A stretch of DNA of 64,000 bases, taken from positions 184,273 through 248,272 of the forward strand of contig KB722746.1 of the NCBI GenBank assembly GCA_000349905.1. Reading direction: 5' to 3'. Below, in pieces: positions 1 through 11,326 of the stretch. How positions within the stretch are numbered: the first letter of the stretch is position 1; the number at the start of each line of letters is the position of its first letter. Under the pieces are notes generated by a model. That model saw only the letters and a program-made list of their open reading frames with translations. It was not told the origin of the DNA and ran no database searches. This DNA comes from Volvariella volvacea V23. Taxonomy: Eukaryota > Basidiomycota > Agaricomycetes > Agaricales > Pluteaceae. The position numbers and the translations under genes are program-made.

Positions 1-868
1 CTGGCATCTAAAACTGGGGATAAGCTGGATCAGGTGCTGTGGCTGATACAGACGTACGCATTGCAGGCGTTTGCGTTTGAAGTCTAGAATCCCGTGGGTG
101 ATTCAGTATTTGGGAGCGATGATACAAGACGAACCGATGTGGTCGCACCAAGCTTGATAGGCGGTCTGTACACAGAATAATTCCCATCAACTCGATCTTG
201 AAGAGTCCACTCAAACAACAGCCAAACTCACTATTTCTGGGCTGTAGCGACGAACCTGGACGACGCAGTGTATGAATATAATCGTGTATATGTATCGATT
301 CAAGGCAACTCACCGGTTCAACTGCACACCTAAACTCCAAAGTACCAACCGAACAGCTAGCCAACAGCGGAGTAAAGTTGAAGTAATTGTTCGGAGAGAC
401 AACAGTCACATCTATCGCGCCCAGGTTGGGACCAACCACTTAGCCGCCAATGTAAACTAGGGACAACGTACCCCATTCTTTCTTGTTCACACCTCTCAAC
501 ACCTCGTACCCTCCCCAGCCAGATCCAAGTATAACGAGGCGTTGCTTATATCGTGCGGCAGAAAAGCCGAAATTCCTCCGATCAGACGGCAGCTGTGGCT
601 GAGCGAGTCCAAATTGTTGATGATAGCTTCGAGAGGCGGAAGCACCAGAGAGTAAGGGACCCGATCGTGGCGTCGTGCGCCCGGTTGTAGCATCGGATTT
701 CGGTCTTGAGGTTGTGGAGTGGAAGTTGCGGCGGGACGAAGCATAGTGGGCAGCGAGAAGCAGCGATTGGCTTGAAGAATCCAAGCTCGAGACTGCTCGA
801 CGGGTGCATTGCTGGGCAAGTGTCGAGGAAGAGATAGCGTGCCGAGTTGGTGGTATCGTCGACAACAT
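1..868 (-). CDS. Type II (alternative) NADH dehydrogenase, 3' end outside window
   Basis: Single-subunit FAD enzyme that passes electrons from NADH to ubiquinone without pumping protons, on the mitochondrial inner membrane. The basic, Ser-rich N-terminus looks like a mitochondrial presequence. The Rossmann motif [12 protein letters not shown] is followed, after splicing, by [18 protein letters not shown], a hallmark of the NDE/NDI family. Exons read 868-472, 411-314, 255-232 (24 nt), 165-135 (31 nt), 83-58 and 7-1; phases fit throughout, giving [20 protein letters not shown] and [11 protein letters not shown]. The gene runs off the left edge, so the second nucleotide-binding fold and the C-terminus are unseen. 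Whether the enzyme faces the matrix or the intermembrane space cannot be told from this part. Confidence 0.85.
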
Positions 869-1732
869 CGTTCAGGCCGTCCACCCAGCGATGTGGTCGT
901 GTGAGTGACGTAAGAGAAGCGCTTTTAGGGGTTTCACGATGCTCCTACACCCACGATTCACAGGACGCTTTTATATCCCGCACTCATGTAATACCCAGGT
1001 GTAAAGCCCGCTCGCTATTGGACGAATACGCACGACTAGGGCTGGCTACACGGCTATGTCGCAAGGGCCGGAGGGAATCGGAAGAGCGTTCGGAACGCTT
1101 TCAGATGATACGACAAGCCAATGGAGGCTCGTGGGCACAGCTGACGATACGGAAGGTGGCGGTGAGCGAAGTTGACGGAGCGCACGCGAGGGAGAATTGC
1201 CCTGTCCGGTCGAGTGGAGAATGACATAACGACCCCGAGATACCTAAATCGCCACCGTTGTGGCCGTGTGATTCCATGAGGGCTCGTATTCGGCCTTCTA
1301 ATAAGCCTGCATGGAGACAGTTCATGGAAGTGTTAGTTATCTTGCAGGAGGTGCATATGAATCACAAGCAATTGTGAATCTGTGGTTTGATTGTGGAAGA
1401 TAAAGACATAGGTGTCATCGACCCTGCATAGATAACCGCTTTGGGTGGAGAGCTTGTGATTGTCGACCAGCTTCAGCTCGCAAAACCAACGTTCTGTGGA
1501 AAATGTCGTCGAATAATACGTCTGGAAAAGTCCACATACCAGACTTCCAGCAGAACATTAAAATCGCTATGTACACTACCTACAATCTAGTCAAGCGGCC
1601 TCATCAAGAGTCCAAGATAACTCATACGTAGTCCACATCGCAGTCACGATAGCTACGAAACACTGGTCATAATCATACGGTCCATTATCCCAATCCCAAT
1701 CCCAATCACCATAAATCTCATCGCGATGACAA
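869..1732. other. Intergenic: NADH dehydrogenase promoter and kinase 3' side
   Basis: No supported gene. The left part is the upstream region of the minus-strand NADH dehydrogenase gene; the right part lies downstream of the kinase stop. A short run of CCCAAT-like repeats occurs near 1688-1710. Open frames here show no recognisable protein. Confidence 0.5.
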
Positions 1733-4700
1733 TCACCAAAATGCAATTTTCTTCCAAACACGCTGAATCACCTGCCTCACCTGATTCGTCAAGGCCTTCC
1801 TTTGTTGTCTACTTCTCCCCGTCTTCCTCCTTCCGCTCTTCATTCCAAGTCCCAAAAACCTTCCTCCACCTCTTCCACTCGCACTGCTATTACAGCTGCT
1901 GGTGGTGCTACTCCCATGACGACTCGGTGGTGTTCGGGATCCACCAGTCGCACCTCCTAACCCGCCTACGCCCACACCAAACCGATAAAACATATGAGCA
2001 GTGGCATTATACCGACGTGCCCAGCCAGACGATGAGTTAGAGCTAGATGAATACGTAGATGTCGTAGTCTGTGATGCAGGCGTGGGCGATCTGTAACTTG
2101 AAGATCCATCGTGGCACTGTGGGCACTCGTATCCCGAGTTTCGTGAATTTATCGTACAAGCATTGCGTGGTGGGCGATGACAATGGTGATGGCGATGATG
2201 ATGGTAATGTTGCTGTCTCAAGAGGTTATCTCGTCGTTCCATAGCTTCCAGGACCGAAATCGTGATTTTCTCTTCTAGTGTCCATTCATGCACAGGCTCT
2301 TCCTTGCTCCGCGCACTGTCATATTTCTCGATCCTCAGAGGACTTTCTAATGCCTCAACCCTCCCACCCTCCGTCCTCGCCCTCGCCCTTCTCCTTGTCA
2401 CGCCTAAAGTCGGTGACGGAGAAGCCGAGTCAAACACGACCTCAATATCCTTCTCAAACCTCCTCCTCTGCCTCGGATCCCATATCTGCGGCTCCAGGTT
2501 CCTCAACTCTGTCGGAAATTCATGGCACCCAACACCATGAGGTCCACTCGAAAAACTCGAATCGACCCCCGACCCTCCTCCCCCCCCACTCCTCCGTGCT
2601 CTCCTACGCTCCCCCATCGAAGTTCGGGCAACACTCTCAGTAAGCAAGGAATCACTTCCCTCATTCGAACTCCCCTCTCCCATCAGCTCCTCCATACCCC
2701 TCGTCCCGGTTCTGATCCCCACCGACGTGCGAAGCCTCGTAACCTGCCCCGCAAGCATCGAAAACTCCTCCGCCCGCCCCACCAGCCCATCCTCCAAATC
2801 CAAACACGCCTCAAGTTGGTCATATATATGCCTCGAAACAACCACACCGGATGGCAGCGCCCCAGCGTCAAGATCGAGATCCACAGGAATGAATAACCCA
2901 GAATCGTTAAATTCCGAACGGAGAAGGCTGTTCTCTGCATTAGATGCTCGTCTTTTGTGTTTGTTGTGGTGATGATCGTGAGTCGTATCTCTGCTGCTAT
3001 CATGGCGGGATCTCGTGCAGTATCCCTTTGAATCTCGTCCTCGTATGGAGCCATGATCGTGCTGATGTTTCCTATGATCATTATTTCGTCTATGTCCATG
3101 TGAGCCACTTCCACCAGTTTGGTTTTCTTCCTCCGTTCGTTCTCCACCAGATCTCTCGCTTCTCTCCCACTCTCCACTTTCACGGCCCTCCGCGTGACCA
3201 GTAATGGTCGACACAGATGACCTCTTGACAGACTCGGTATCCTCTTTTTTCAAAATTGCAACGCACTGGGTGTATTCCCCAGACGACCCAACCTCTTTCT
3301 CCACACTTATGCTATCATCCGGCCCCAACTCCTCCTCGTGGTCTTCATCCCCCAACTGGCTATCTTCTTTACGTCTGTCCTCGAACATTCTATCGTTATC
3401 GCGTTCATTTTCTTTCGCATCTCCGCCATATTCACCACCGTGCCCTTCATCGTCCTCGTCTTCATAGTCGGATTCAGACGTAGAATCGTACTCATAATCC
3501 ACAGAATCACGCCGTTCATCGTCATACACACCCCCACCGCCAAACACACCTGCAAACGACACCGAAGACGCCCCGTCTGCCAAACCCGTCTCTATTTCAA
3601 CACTCCCACCACCATTCCCACAAACCACTTCCACATCGCCCACCACTTCCTTGCTCAAACTCGACGTCTTCTTCAAGTTCTTATGCCTCGGAGGTGTAGT
3701 TAATGGCAAGAACCCCAGCCCAGAATCATCGTGCCAGGGTTCCGGGTCTTCATCTGAACTCAGCTTTTGTTCCTTGAATCGTCGTTCTTCACCTTCGCTT
3801 TCACCTTCACACGCACCTTCTTCCTCTTCTATCACCTCGGCGAGACCCTCGAGGTAGCTTCGGCCAGCGTACCCTCCAACGCCAAATCCGAATCCAAACC
3901 CTAATCTACTGTGTCTGTATCCCGGGCTATATCCAGCTCCGCGTCTATACCCAACTCGTCTTGACCTCGATCTCCCAAATTCGTGGGAATAACCATGACC
4001 GTAATCATAGCTAGATCTCCTAGAATGCTGTGGTCCCGTATACCGAGGAGACGGTGGAGGAGAAGGCGACAAAGGCCAAGATAACCCCGAGGACGAACTC
4101 GACGGACTCGAGGAAGCAGCGGTGAAAACGCCGTATTGACCAGCACCGAATTGCAACAAACTCCGCCACGCGAGCCGGTCCTTCTCGCACGGTAGATTGT
4201 CCACCTTCCGGAGTTGCGTTATCCGCAGACCGGCACCATTGAACAGCGAGTCGACGTCGAGAGGGTTCGCGGGGGCGGTGTGGGTGTGGGTGTCGCTGGT
4301 GTGGATGTTGACTGGGATTTCTTCAGTGCGTGAGGTGGTGTCGTTTGCGCTGGCTGAAGTTCGGGCGGTGGCTGCAGCGTTGGATGAGGAGATGGAGACT
4401 GTAGATCCGCGTGAAGAGGTGGTGGTCGAACCAGAGTCCAGGCTGTCATGTCTCTCTTCTTCAGACACGTCTGCGTCGCGATGAATATCTTCTCCATTCC
4501 CTTCAGCACCCTTAGTCGGTGTGAAATGAAGTGACGTATCGCTCGTATCAACAGTCGTTACAGTTGGGTGAGGACATGGGGGACACTGAAGCGCCAATAT
4601 TTCCTCCCAATCGTTTTCAATCGGGCTGAAGAAGGCATGATGCTTGACACCAGACCCAGCTAATCGATACTCTGGGTCTTCAACAAGCAACTACCATACA

Positions 4701-7081
4701 CATCCATCAGCAACGTCATAGCGCATGCACCCATATCGCAGAAAAGGCAACAGACTTACATCCTTGACGAACTGGGCAAAATGCGAATCCCTCATCGGAC
4801 ACCCGTCCTTCCCGTATTCATGTATAGAAAGCTTCTCCAGCAGCCCGTAAGAAATGCTCGCATCGCCGTCACTCCTCCTAAGTGGTGCCCCTCCACCTCC
4901 TGTCATCCTAAACGGCACTTCTCCTGTCGATAGCTCGTGCAACAGCACCCCAAGGCTCCACCAATCCACACGCTCATCATACACCAACAAACCCTCCCCA
5001 TTCCGTTCCAAAATCTCCGGTGCTGCATACAGTGGCGTAAAACTGACCGTATCCTCCGGCTGGAGAATAATAACACCATATCGCGATTGAGGTGGCGGTG
5101 ATACAGCCAACGAAGGAACCCGCGCCGATAAATACTCGGCGATCTGAGATTCTGCTTCTGACAGGACGGGCAACGCAGTGGCAGCTCCAAAATCTCCGAT
5201 GACAGCATGTCCGTCTGCGGAGATCATTATATTAGCGGGTTTGATGTCTTGATGAACCAATCCATGGTTGTGCAGAAATAAGAGCCCGAGCGACAGCTCT
5301 GCGGCTAGGAGGCGGAGGGCGGTCATCACTTGATCTCTTGAGTAGTATGCTGAGCTGGATGTAATGGACTCGGGGAACGACAGGGGGAGGGATACGGATG
5401 TCGAGAGGCCCGAGTGCCTGCTGGTGTCCGCTTCAACTAGGCAGAACCTGGACGCCGTTTCTGGATTAGCGAGCGTCGTAGGGTGGTACTCCTATCGGTA
5501 TATGAGGATTTTGTCAATCAATAGCTCACAATCCATGACACGAATGAAAGAACGAACCAGGACAATAAAGACGTAACCCGGATCCTGAAAACTCTCCACC
5601 AATTTCTGGAGGAACTGAATGCCTTCCTTATCCCCGTCCATTTGACATCCCGACAAGCCCCCATCCTCAAGACTAGAATACTCCATGGTTTGGGCAACTA
5701 GCCTCAGCGCAGTCAGCTCCTTGACGATTTCGTTTACACCAAATCGCCGAATGTGTCGTTTAGGCATTACTTTTACTGCACGTATCTCTTCATGAGGGTC
5801 GTCATCACGGTACCCTAGGAGAACCTTTCCGTAAGACCCTTGCCCAATGGTACCCATGAAGCGATATCGAGGGGTGAAATGTGGGTGAGGGTGCGGGATG
5901 GGGTGGAGACCTAGTGGAGCACCGTTGTGAGGGTCGTGTCGTGCGTAGGAATACGGGGAGTCTGGGAGAATGGAACGGTAGAAGTGAGGGTGAGAGAAGA
6001 AGAGTGGAGAGGAAGACGTAGAAGAAACGGCGGGCTGTTGTACCAAAGGGATCCCCAAACTTGATTGAGAAGAAGCCAACGAGTCTGGTCTCGTCCCATC
6101 TACTTCGAGGTCAATTACTTCAACTCGGTGGTGGGCTTCGTCGGGCTGCCGAGATTCGATTTCGAAGCTTGAGCGTGGGTGGATGTGATGCGAAGAAGTC
6201 GCTGATATCCTTGAAGGCATTACGAGATTGGAAGTGGGCCGACTCGGTTTGGGCATAGTGCTGTCATCGTTGGGGGAACTGTGATTACTGTCAACATCGT
6301 GGTCTGTGGTGTCGATGTCGGTGTCTCCTGAGCGGAGTTGGGGTATATGAACTTGAGGTAATTGCAGTGATTGAGTTGAAGGCGTGACTTTGTATTCTCG
6401 TAGTCGTGTCGATGCGTGAAATTCGTGCTCATGAATCGTCGATCGCGGGTTCATTGTGGACATATGCGCCTGCGCAAAGTCATTAAGCGAGTCGTGAGAC
6501 AAGGGAGAACGTCTAATTGATCTAAATGTCGAGATGTAGGGCATTAAGGAGCCAAACGATGAGGAAGCAGCCGGTAATCTCGTCGACGCATGTCCCGTTC
6601 GACGCTGAGGAGCCTGATACATGAGGTCCCCTCGCGCGTCTGCGTCTTCGTGATTACCTTGCGGAACGGCCAGTTGGAGATTGCTAGGCAAAGAAACAGA
6701 TGCCCTGATCCCCAAGAAGCCTGTTCCTTGCCGCCTAGGAGATGAAGGAGCGCCAGAAGCCAGTGCGTGACCTTTATGCAGAGAAGGCGAAAACGGGTGC
6801 ATAAGGCGCAGCTTTGACCACCACCCATTCCTCGCCGCCACGGGTTCTCCGCTTGCTTCGTGTCTCGTGCCGTGAGCCGATGAGCGGGTAGGGTGATGGC
6901 GCGCAACATTGTACGGCGAAATGGAAGGCACAGGGGAGTCGCGTGGTATTACGAGAGTGTCAGGGATGCCGGTGCTGTGGTCAAGGCTTGTCCGAGTAGC
7001 GTGAAGAGGACTTGAATCAGGTACGCGTGCAACTTGGATATCCTCAGCGTGAGGCCGACCAGCGCTCTGACTTTGCAACAT
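1733..7081 (-). CDS. Large Ser/Thr protein kinase with long disordered tails
   Basis: Three exons (7081-5558, 5491-4760, 4690-1733) encode about 1737 residues. Residues 1-405 are Ser/Pro/His-rich and probably disordered. The kinase domain starts near 406 with the glycine loop GTIGQGSYGKV, then the ATP lysine in RAVKVM and the helix-C glutamate in EIVKEL. After splicing come HQDIKPANIM (catalytic loop), GDFGAA (metal site), YAAPEIL and VDWWSLGVLLHEL. Catalytic residues are all present, but the usual HRD is HQD. About 950 residues of acidic, Ser-, Gly- and His-rich sequence follow. General fold and a late LLVEDPEYRLAG motif resemble AGC kinases; no precise subfamily is claimed. The second intron falls between FVKD and LLVEDP. 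Upstream exons cannot be excluded, but the ATG at 7081 gives an uninterrupted start. Confidence 0.85.
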
Positions 7082-7400
7082 CGCCCAGGAATGATGCGCT
7101 TGGAGTCAACTCGACATGGGGGTATGGTGGGAGTCAAGAACCAAGGACCAAGAGCCGACTAGCCGACGAGCGAGCAAGCTCCAGCGGTGGCGGTACAAAC
7201 CTTGCCCTTGAAGCTTGTCCGTCGTTGCCAACGGCGAACCAGGTTGGAGGCCGGACCTATGTCACGGAAAACATATTACGTGTGAGTCACAGATTTCTCG
7301 GCCTTGTCCGAGAATGGCCGCGACGATCGAGTGCTTTGGAGTCTGGATTCGGACTTGGTGGGGAATCGTTAGACATCTTACATCCAACTCCAAGGTGAAC

Positions 7401-7443
7401 CGTCATGCACGTCATGGCCAAGATGGATCGTTGAGGTATAAAG
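7401..7443 (+). promoter_or_regulatory. Putative promoter of Con-6 gene A: two CGTCA sites and TATA box
   Basis: CGTCA (half of a CRE, TGACG in reverse) occurs at 7401-7405 and 7410-7414. TATAAAG lies at 7437-7443, about 65 bp before the ATG at 7509. Comparable motifs precede the other three copies. Binding is inferred. Confidence 0.4.
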
Positions 7444-7508
7444 GACTCCTTCCTGGTGATTTTGTGTTCTGACTCATACGATCTTTGTCTTCAGCCCCAC
7501 CCAGAACC

Positions 7509-8109
7509 ATGACCAGTAAGCCATTGCCGGGAAATGGTCGCTTGGTGCTGAGTCTCCGCTGCAGGTGAACACGAGAAGGATCCTGAACGCGTTGCGGCAG
7601 GCTTGAAGGCCGCGATGCACAACCCCCATGTGTCGCAATCTGCCAAAGAACATGCGCGCGCCCAATTGCAGGAACTCGAGGAGAGGGTAGGGAGATCTTT
7701 CACCTCCCACCAGCCTGCAAAGGGTTCGTCTAGCGCTGCGGGAACTCATGGTAGGTCGTGCACCTACATTAGTTGATTTTCGCGTGTTGAGGCCATGTTC
7801 TTCATCAGGCCGTCACACGCGTAGCTCCGGTAAGTATCACTTCACGTGGATCAAGCCCGGCTACGCTGATGGCTCGAAGGTGATTCAGAGCTTCAGCCTC
7901 AAACTTCCGAAACTTCTGCTCCAGAAGAAAAGGAGAAAGACGAGGGCCACAGGCTCGCTGGATACAAGGCGGTTCTGCACAGTACGCTGTCCAGTTTAGG
8001 CGGTCGACGCATCATAACCCCTGCGTATTTAGATCCCAACACCAGCGAATCCGCAAAGCAGAATGCGCGCCAGGTTTTGGAGTCTCATGGGGTTTCATAC
8101 GAGCAGTGA
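7509..8109 (+). CDS. Con-6 family protein, copy A
   Basis: Small hydrophilic protein of about 127 residues in the conidiation-specific Con-6 family, first known from Neurospora as induced during asexual sporulation; its molecular role is unknown. Exons 7509-7515, 7565-7750, 7809-7829, 7889-7981 and 8033-8109 sum to an exact reading frame. Two Con-6 motifs are seen: GLKAAMHNPHVSQSAKEHA near the N-terminus, and GYKAVLHNPNTSESAKQ at the C-terminus split by the last, phase-1 intron inside the Asn codon. The first exon is only 7 nt. It is the first of four head-to-tail copies and has one more exon than the others (a 21-nt exon). The stop follows SYEQ. Confidence 0.8.
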
Positions 8110-8243
8110 TCATGAGGGCTTAGCAGTATATTCCGTCTGTTGTGTGCTTCGTGTAATTTGTACGAGTAGCGCTCACTGCCAATGAACATCCCCTTTTGCC
8201 AGACTCGCAACAAGTCCCTAACCTTTGGAATTGCATCACAGCA

Positions 8244-8250
8244 TGACGTC
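8244..8250 (+). promoter_or_regulatory. CRE-like site TGACGTC upstream of Con-6 gene B
   Basis: TGACGTC lies in the 381-bp spacer between copies A and B, about 240 bp before the ATG of B. The same core recurs before copies C and D. No clear TATA box is visible for B. Confidence 0.35.
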
Positions 8251-8490
8251 GGAGCACCATCCGTCCGATCACAGGCGAGGTATGACCCTGCCTCAATTAC
8301 CCTTTCCCTGTCTAAAACACTTTCGCTTAAATCCCTCACAAATTCATTTACCCACATCGTCGCCTCGCTCCGCGTCCCAAAGCACCGTAAGTTCGCCGCC
8401 CCGCTCAGCGTTCTTGTCCGCTTTGAATAACGGACTCTTTGCCCTTCCCCGCCTAGTGTAACACACAACCACTTGATCGTATTCACGACA

Positions 8491-9079
8491 ATGTCTTCCA
8501 CCGAGCGTGAGTCTGAATCGGCTTCTCTCCCAACCTCTCAGCTCCAGCTGACTTGCACGCCGCCTTTCTCGCTTTACCACAGGAACACAGCAGTCGGCCA
8601 CTGAGCGCGTCGGCCAAAAGGGCGAGAGACAAGAGGTCCCTGAGCAGAACGTAGCCCCCGGAGGCCCCAGCGCCAGGACAAGAAGTAAGTCCTCTCTCGT
8701 CCTCGCACTCCACATCCCCTCCATACTCTACGTTACCTATATTGCTGACACTGCAACTCTCCCCCTTATTCTTCCAGGTAAATACGACCCCGGCGATGTC
8801 AACCCAGGAGAATACATCGAAGACGAGAGCATTCCCAGTCGCTACACCCGCGCTGATGCGGCCCATGACGAAGAGGGCGTTGAGACTTCGCTCGCTGAGG
8901 AGGGTCAGAACGTCAATCGCGTTCATGGCGGATACAAGGCTTCTTTGAAGAGTGAGTGAATGGGGTCTTTTTATCTGTGTAGGGTGCTTATTGGCGGGAC
9001 GTCTATTCTAGATCCTAATGTTTCGCAGGAGGCGAAGGACCGTGCTGAGGAGTTGCTCAAGGAAGATCAGGCCTTGTAA
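8491..9079 (+). CDS. Con-6 family protein, copy B (divergent N-terminus)
   Basis: Exons 8491-8506, 8583-8684, 8778-8951 and 9012-9079 join in frame to about 119 residues. Only the C-terminal Con-6 motif is intact: GGYKASLKDPNVSQEAKD, split by a phase-1 intron at the same codon as in the other copies. The region where the sister proteins carry the first motif reads TERVGQKGERQEVPEQNVAP and no longer matches. The middle is acidic. The order of four exons and the 68-nt last exon equal those of copies C and D, so it is a true paralogue that lost or remodelled one motif. No frame break is seen, so it is probably expressed. Confidence 0.75.
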
Positions 9080-9247
9080 TGCCCCGTCTGTCTCGTAATT
9101 AGAGGGCTTTCTGGTTATTAGTGGCATATATGCGCCTTAATCCCTGCATTCTCAACGCCCATTTGTAACGCCTATCGCACCGCAATGTAGACCCTATTGA
9201 GCACGAAATCTGCGATCACTCCAGAGTCTGTGAGTCAGCTACCAAAG

Positions 9248-9346
9248 AGGGGAATAATCGAAAGGGGATGACGTCCAAGTGGGTTTGTATCCTGCATCCG
9301 ATACTGTACCCACTCGAATGACACCGTACCCTGTCGCATATAAACA
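9248..9346 (+). promoter_or_regulatory. Putative promoter of Con-6 gene C: STRE, CRE and TATA
   Basis: AGGGG (stress-response-element type) occurs at 9248-9252 and 9263-9267. A TGACGT core follows at 9269-9274 and CATATAAAC at 9338-9346, about 115 bp before the ATG at 9456. The same set recurs before copy D, which supports a shared regulatory input; binding by Msn2/4-like or bZIP factors is inferred. Confidence 0.45.
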
Positions 9347-9455
9347 CACAGCCTACAATTGACCTCCAAATCTCCTTTTCTGCATCCCCCTATACCGCAC
9401 TTGTACTTTATTTCCTCGCTCTTCCTACTAGCTGTTTTCATCTTCGCCCATCATC

Positions 9456-10140
9456 ATGTCTTCTGAACGTAAGCCCCCTCCCCACCGTGAACGCCACGAC
9501 GGCTAACCCTCAACACCTATCACAGAATACAAAGACCCGCAACGAGTTGCTTCCGGCTTGAAAGCCACCACGCACAACCCCCGAGTGTCCGGCGAAGCCA
9601 AAGAGAGCGCTACCAGCCGCCTCGAGCAGATGGGCGAGGACGTCGAAGCGCCTGCTCGCAGCACTGGCGGGAGAACGTCCGGTACTCGTGGAGTCCCTGT
9701 CCAAGGCGCCACAGAGGAAGACTTCAGGAACGCTCCGGGGCTTCCCACTAGTAAGTGCCCTTCGTAGTTACTCATGCTTGGTACTGACAGGAAGGTCGTG
9801 CTCGATACAGCGCAATACACCGCTGGTCGCATCGACCCAAGCCCCTACAGCCAAGGTCAATCCTTGGCTCAGCAAGCCCAAGAATATGATAACGCAGAAT
9901 ATGACGATCAAGGCGAGCCTCAGGGAAAGTCCCGTGGCGCGATGTCCGGTCAGCCGGGCGAACAGCGTGTCCTTGGAGGATATAGGGCCACGATGACCAG
10001 TAAGTCTTCTCTGTCAGCCCGCTTGTGAACAAGCCGATGGCTGACCACGAGTGTGTGGCGGGCCGGTTATAGATCCCAAGGTCTCACAGGAAGCCAAGCA
10101 GCACGCTGAGCAAGTTCTTCGCGATAACGACGCGTTGTAG
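9456..10140 (+). CDS. Con-6 family protein, copy C
   Basis: Exons 9456-9468, 9526-9750, 9811-9999 and 10073-10140 give about 164 residues, the longest of the four copies. The N-terminal motif is GLKATTHNPRVSGEAKESA and the C-terminal one GGYRATMTNPKVSQEAKQH, again split by a phase-1 intron. The linker is Gly/Gln-rich (SPYSQGQSLAQQAQEYDN) and longer than in D. The second intron acceptor was placed at CGATACAG because only this keeps the frame into QYTAGR. Con-6 proteins are cytosolic and of unknown biochemistry in the family; nothing here suggests a signal peptide. Confidence 0.8.
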
Positions 10141-10360
10141 ATGGATACTTCCTCCGAATCAATCGTGTATACTCTGTATTGAATTCTGCATGTACATCGA
10201 ATGAATTTGCCCCATTGAGGGTCGTGTCTCGCTGGTACCATTATTGGAGCGCACTTGAATGACCTCCAAAGGCTGTGATATGGAGGCGGGAATCGAGGCG
10301 GGGAATCTCGTAACTGGCTGGCTGGCTATGATGAAAAACGCGCCACCGCCATCCAACGAA

Positions 10361-10546
10361 AGGGGTCATGGGATCGCGCCTACGCTGTCAGCCCGACGTA
10401 AGGGGTTGAATCAGACTCGGTGGGGGGTGGCACTTATGACGTCTTGCCTCTTCAAAACGCGTCATTCCTATTTTCGAGATGATCTGCAGTCAGCCATCCC
10501 AAGTCGATGTGGCTGGCGTGGCTGGCAATATTTACCTATTTAAACC
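10361..10546 (+). promoter_or_regulatory. Putative promoter of Con-6 gene D: STRE, CRE and TATA
   Basis: AGGGG at 10361-10365 and 10401-10405, TGACGTC at 10437-10443, and a TATTTAAAC TATA-like box at 10538-10546, about 110 bp before the ATG at 10655. The order matches that upstream of copy C. Function is inferred. Confidence 0.45.
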
Positions 10547-10654
10547 CCCATTTCCTCGCCTTTTGAAGTTCCCCATTCTTTCCCTGCTATTTGTGCTATC
10601 GAGCTCAGAACAAACTACTCCCCACTTTCAACGCAACTTTTCCAATCTATAATC

Positions 10655-11326
10655 ATGTCTGGTGGTGAGTCTCCTACCCTTGCCCTTGCCCGCCCCGCCT
10701 TTGTCGTTCTCCTCGTTGCCTGGTGAGACTGATCTTTGGTGATCCCTCGCAGTTGGCAAGAACCCCGAACGCGTCCAAGCTGGTCTCAAGGCCACCGTTC
10801 ACAACCCCCGCGTCTCCGAAGAGGCGAGGGAGAGCGCAACTCAACGCCTCAACGAGATGGGCACCGACGTCGAGTCCAAGCACTCGTCTGGTCACAATTA
10901 TGCCAAGACGACCGCTGAGCGTGGTATGTCGTCCCTCTCTAATCCTCTCTTACCTCGCTCCTCATTATGTCTGTCGATGTCGCCGTGTTGATCTTGTTGC
11001 TTACGATGACTGTTGTCAGCCCGTGAAGCCGGAGTAGTCAATGATGTTGACGAAGAATTCGATGCTGCTGATTACACCGGTCAAAGCGCTCCCTCTGGCA
11101 CAGCAGCTGGTAGGCCCAAGAACGAGGGCAACGTCATTGGAGGCTACAAGGCCACCTTGAAGAGTGAGTGATTTATATTCCCACCTGCACCTCCTTCGTC
11201 GTTATGGCTCTCGCCTTTGCCTGACTGAATACTCTTGCTGACGCCACCGCTACTGTAGACCCCAACGTCTCTGAAGAGGCTAGGCAGCACGCCGAGCAGG
11301 TTTTGGAGGAGAAGGGTGCCAAGTAA
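10655..11326 (+). CDS. Con-6 family protein, copy D
   Basis: Exons 10655-10664, 10753-10923, 11020-11163 and 11259-11326 sum to 131 codons including the stop. It is the clearest family member: GLKATVHNPRVSEEARESA near the N-terminus and GGYKATLKNPNVSEEARQ at the C-terminus. The acidic linker contains DVDEEFDAADYTG. The first exon encodes only MSG plus one base, the pattern also seen in A and C. Last intron position and 68-nt last exon match B and C. The protein ends in EEKGAK, very near the classical short Con-6 length, so D may be closest to the ancestral form of the array. Confidence 0.85.

Noticed and set aside
847..1224. Plus-strand open frame over the NADH dehydrogenase 5' end
   Set aside because: Starts inside the real gene on the other strand, has Arg-rich composition typical of a shadow frame and no motif.
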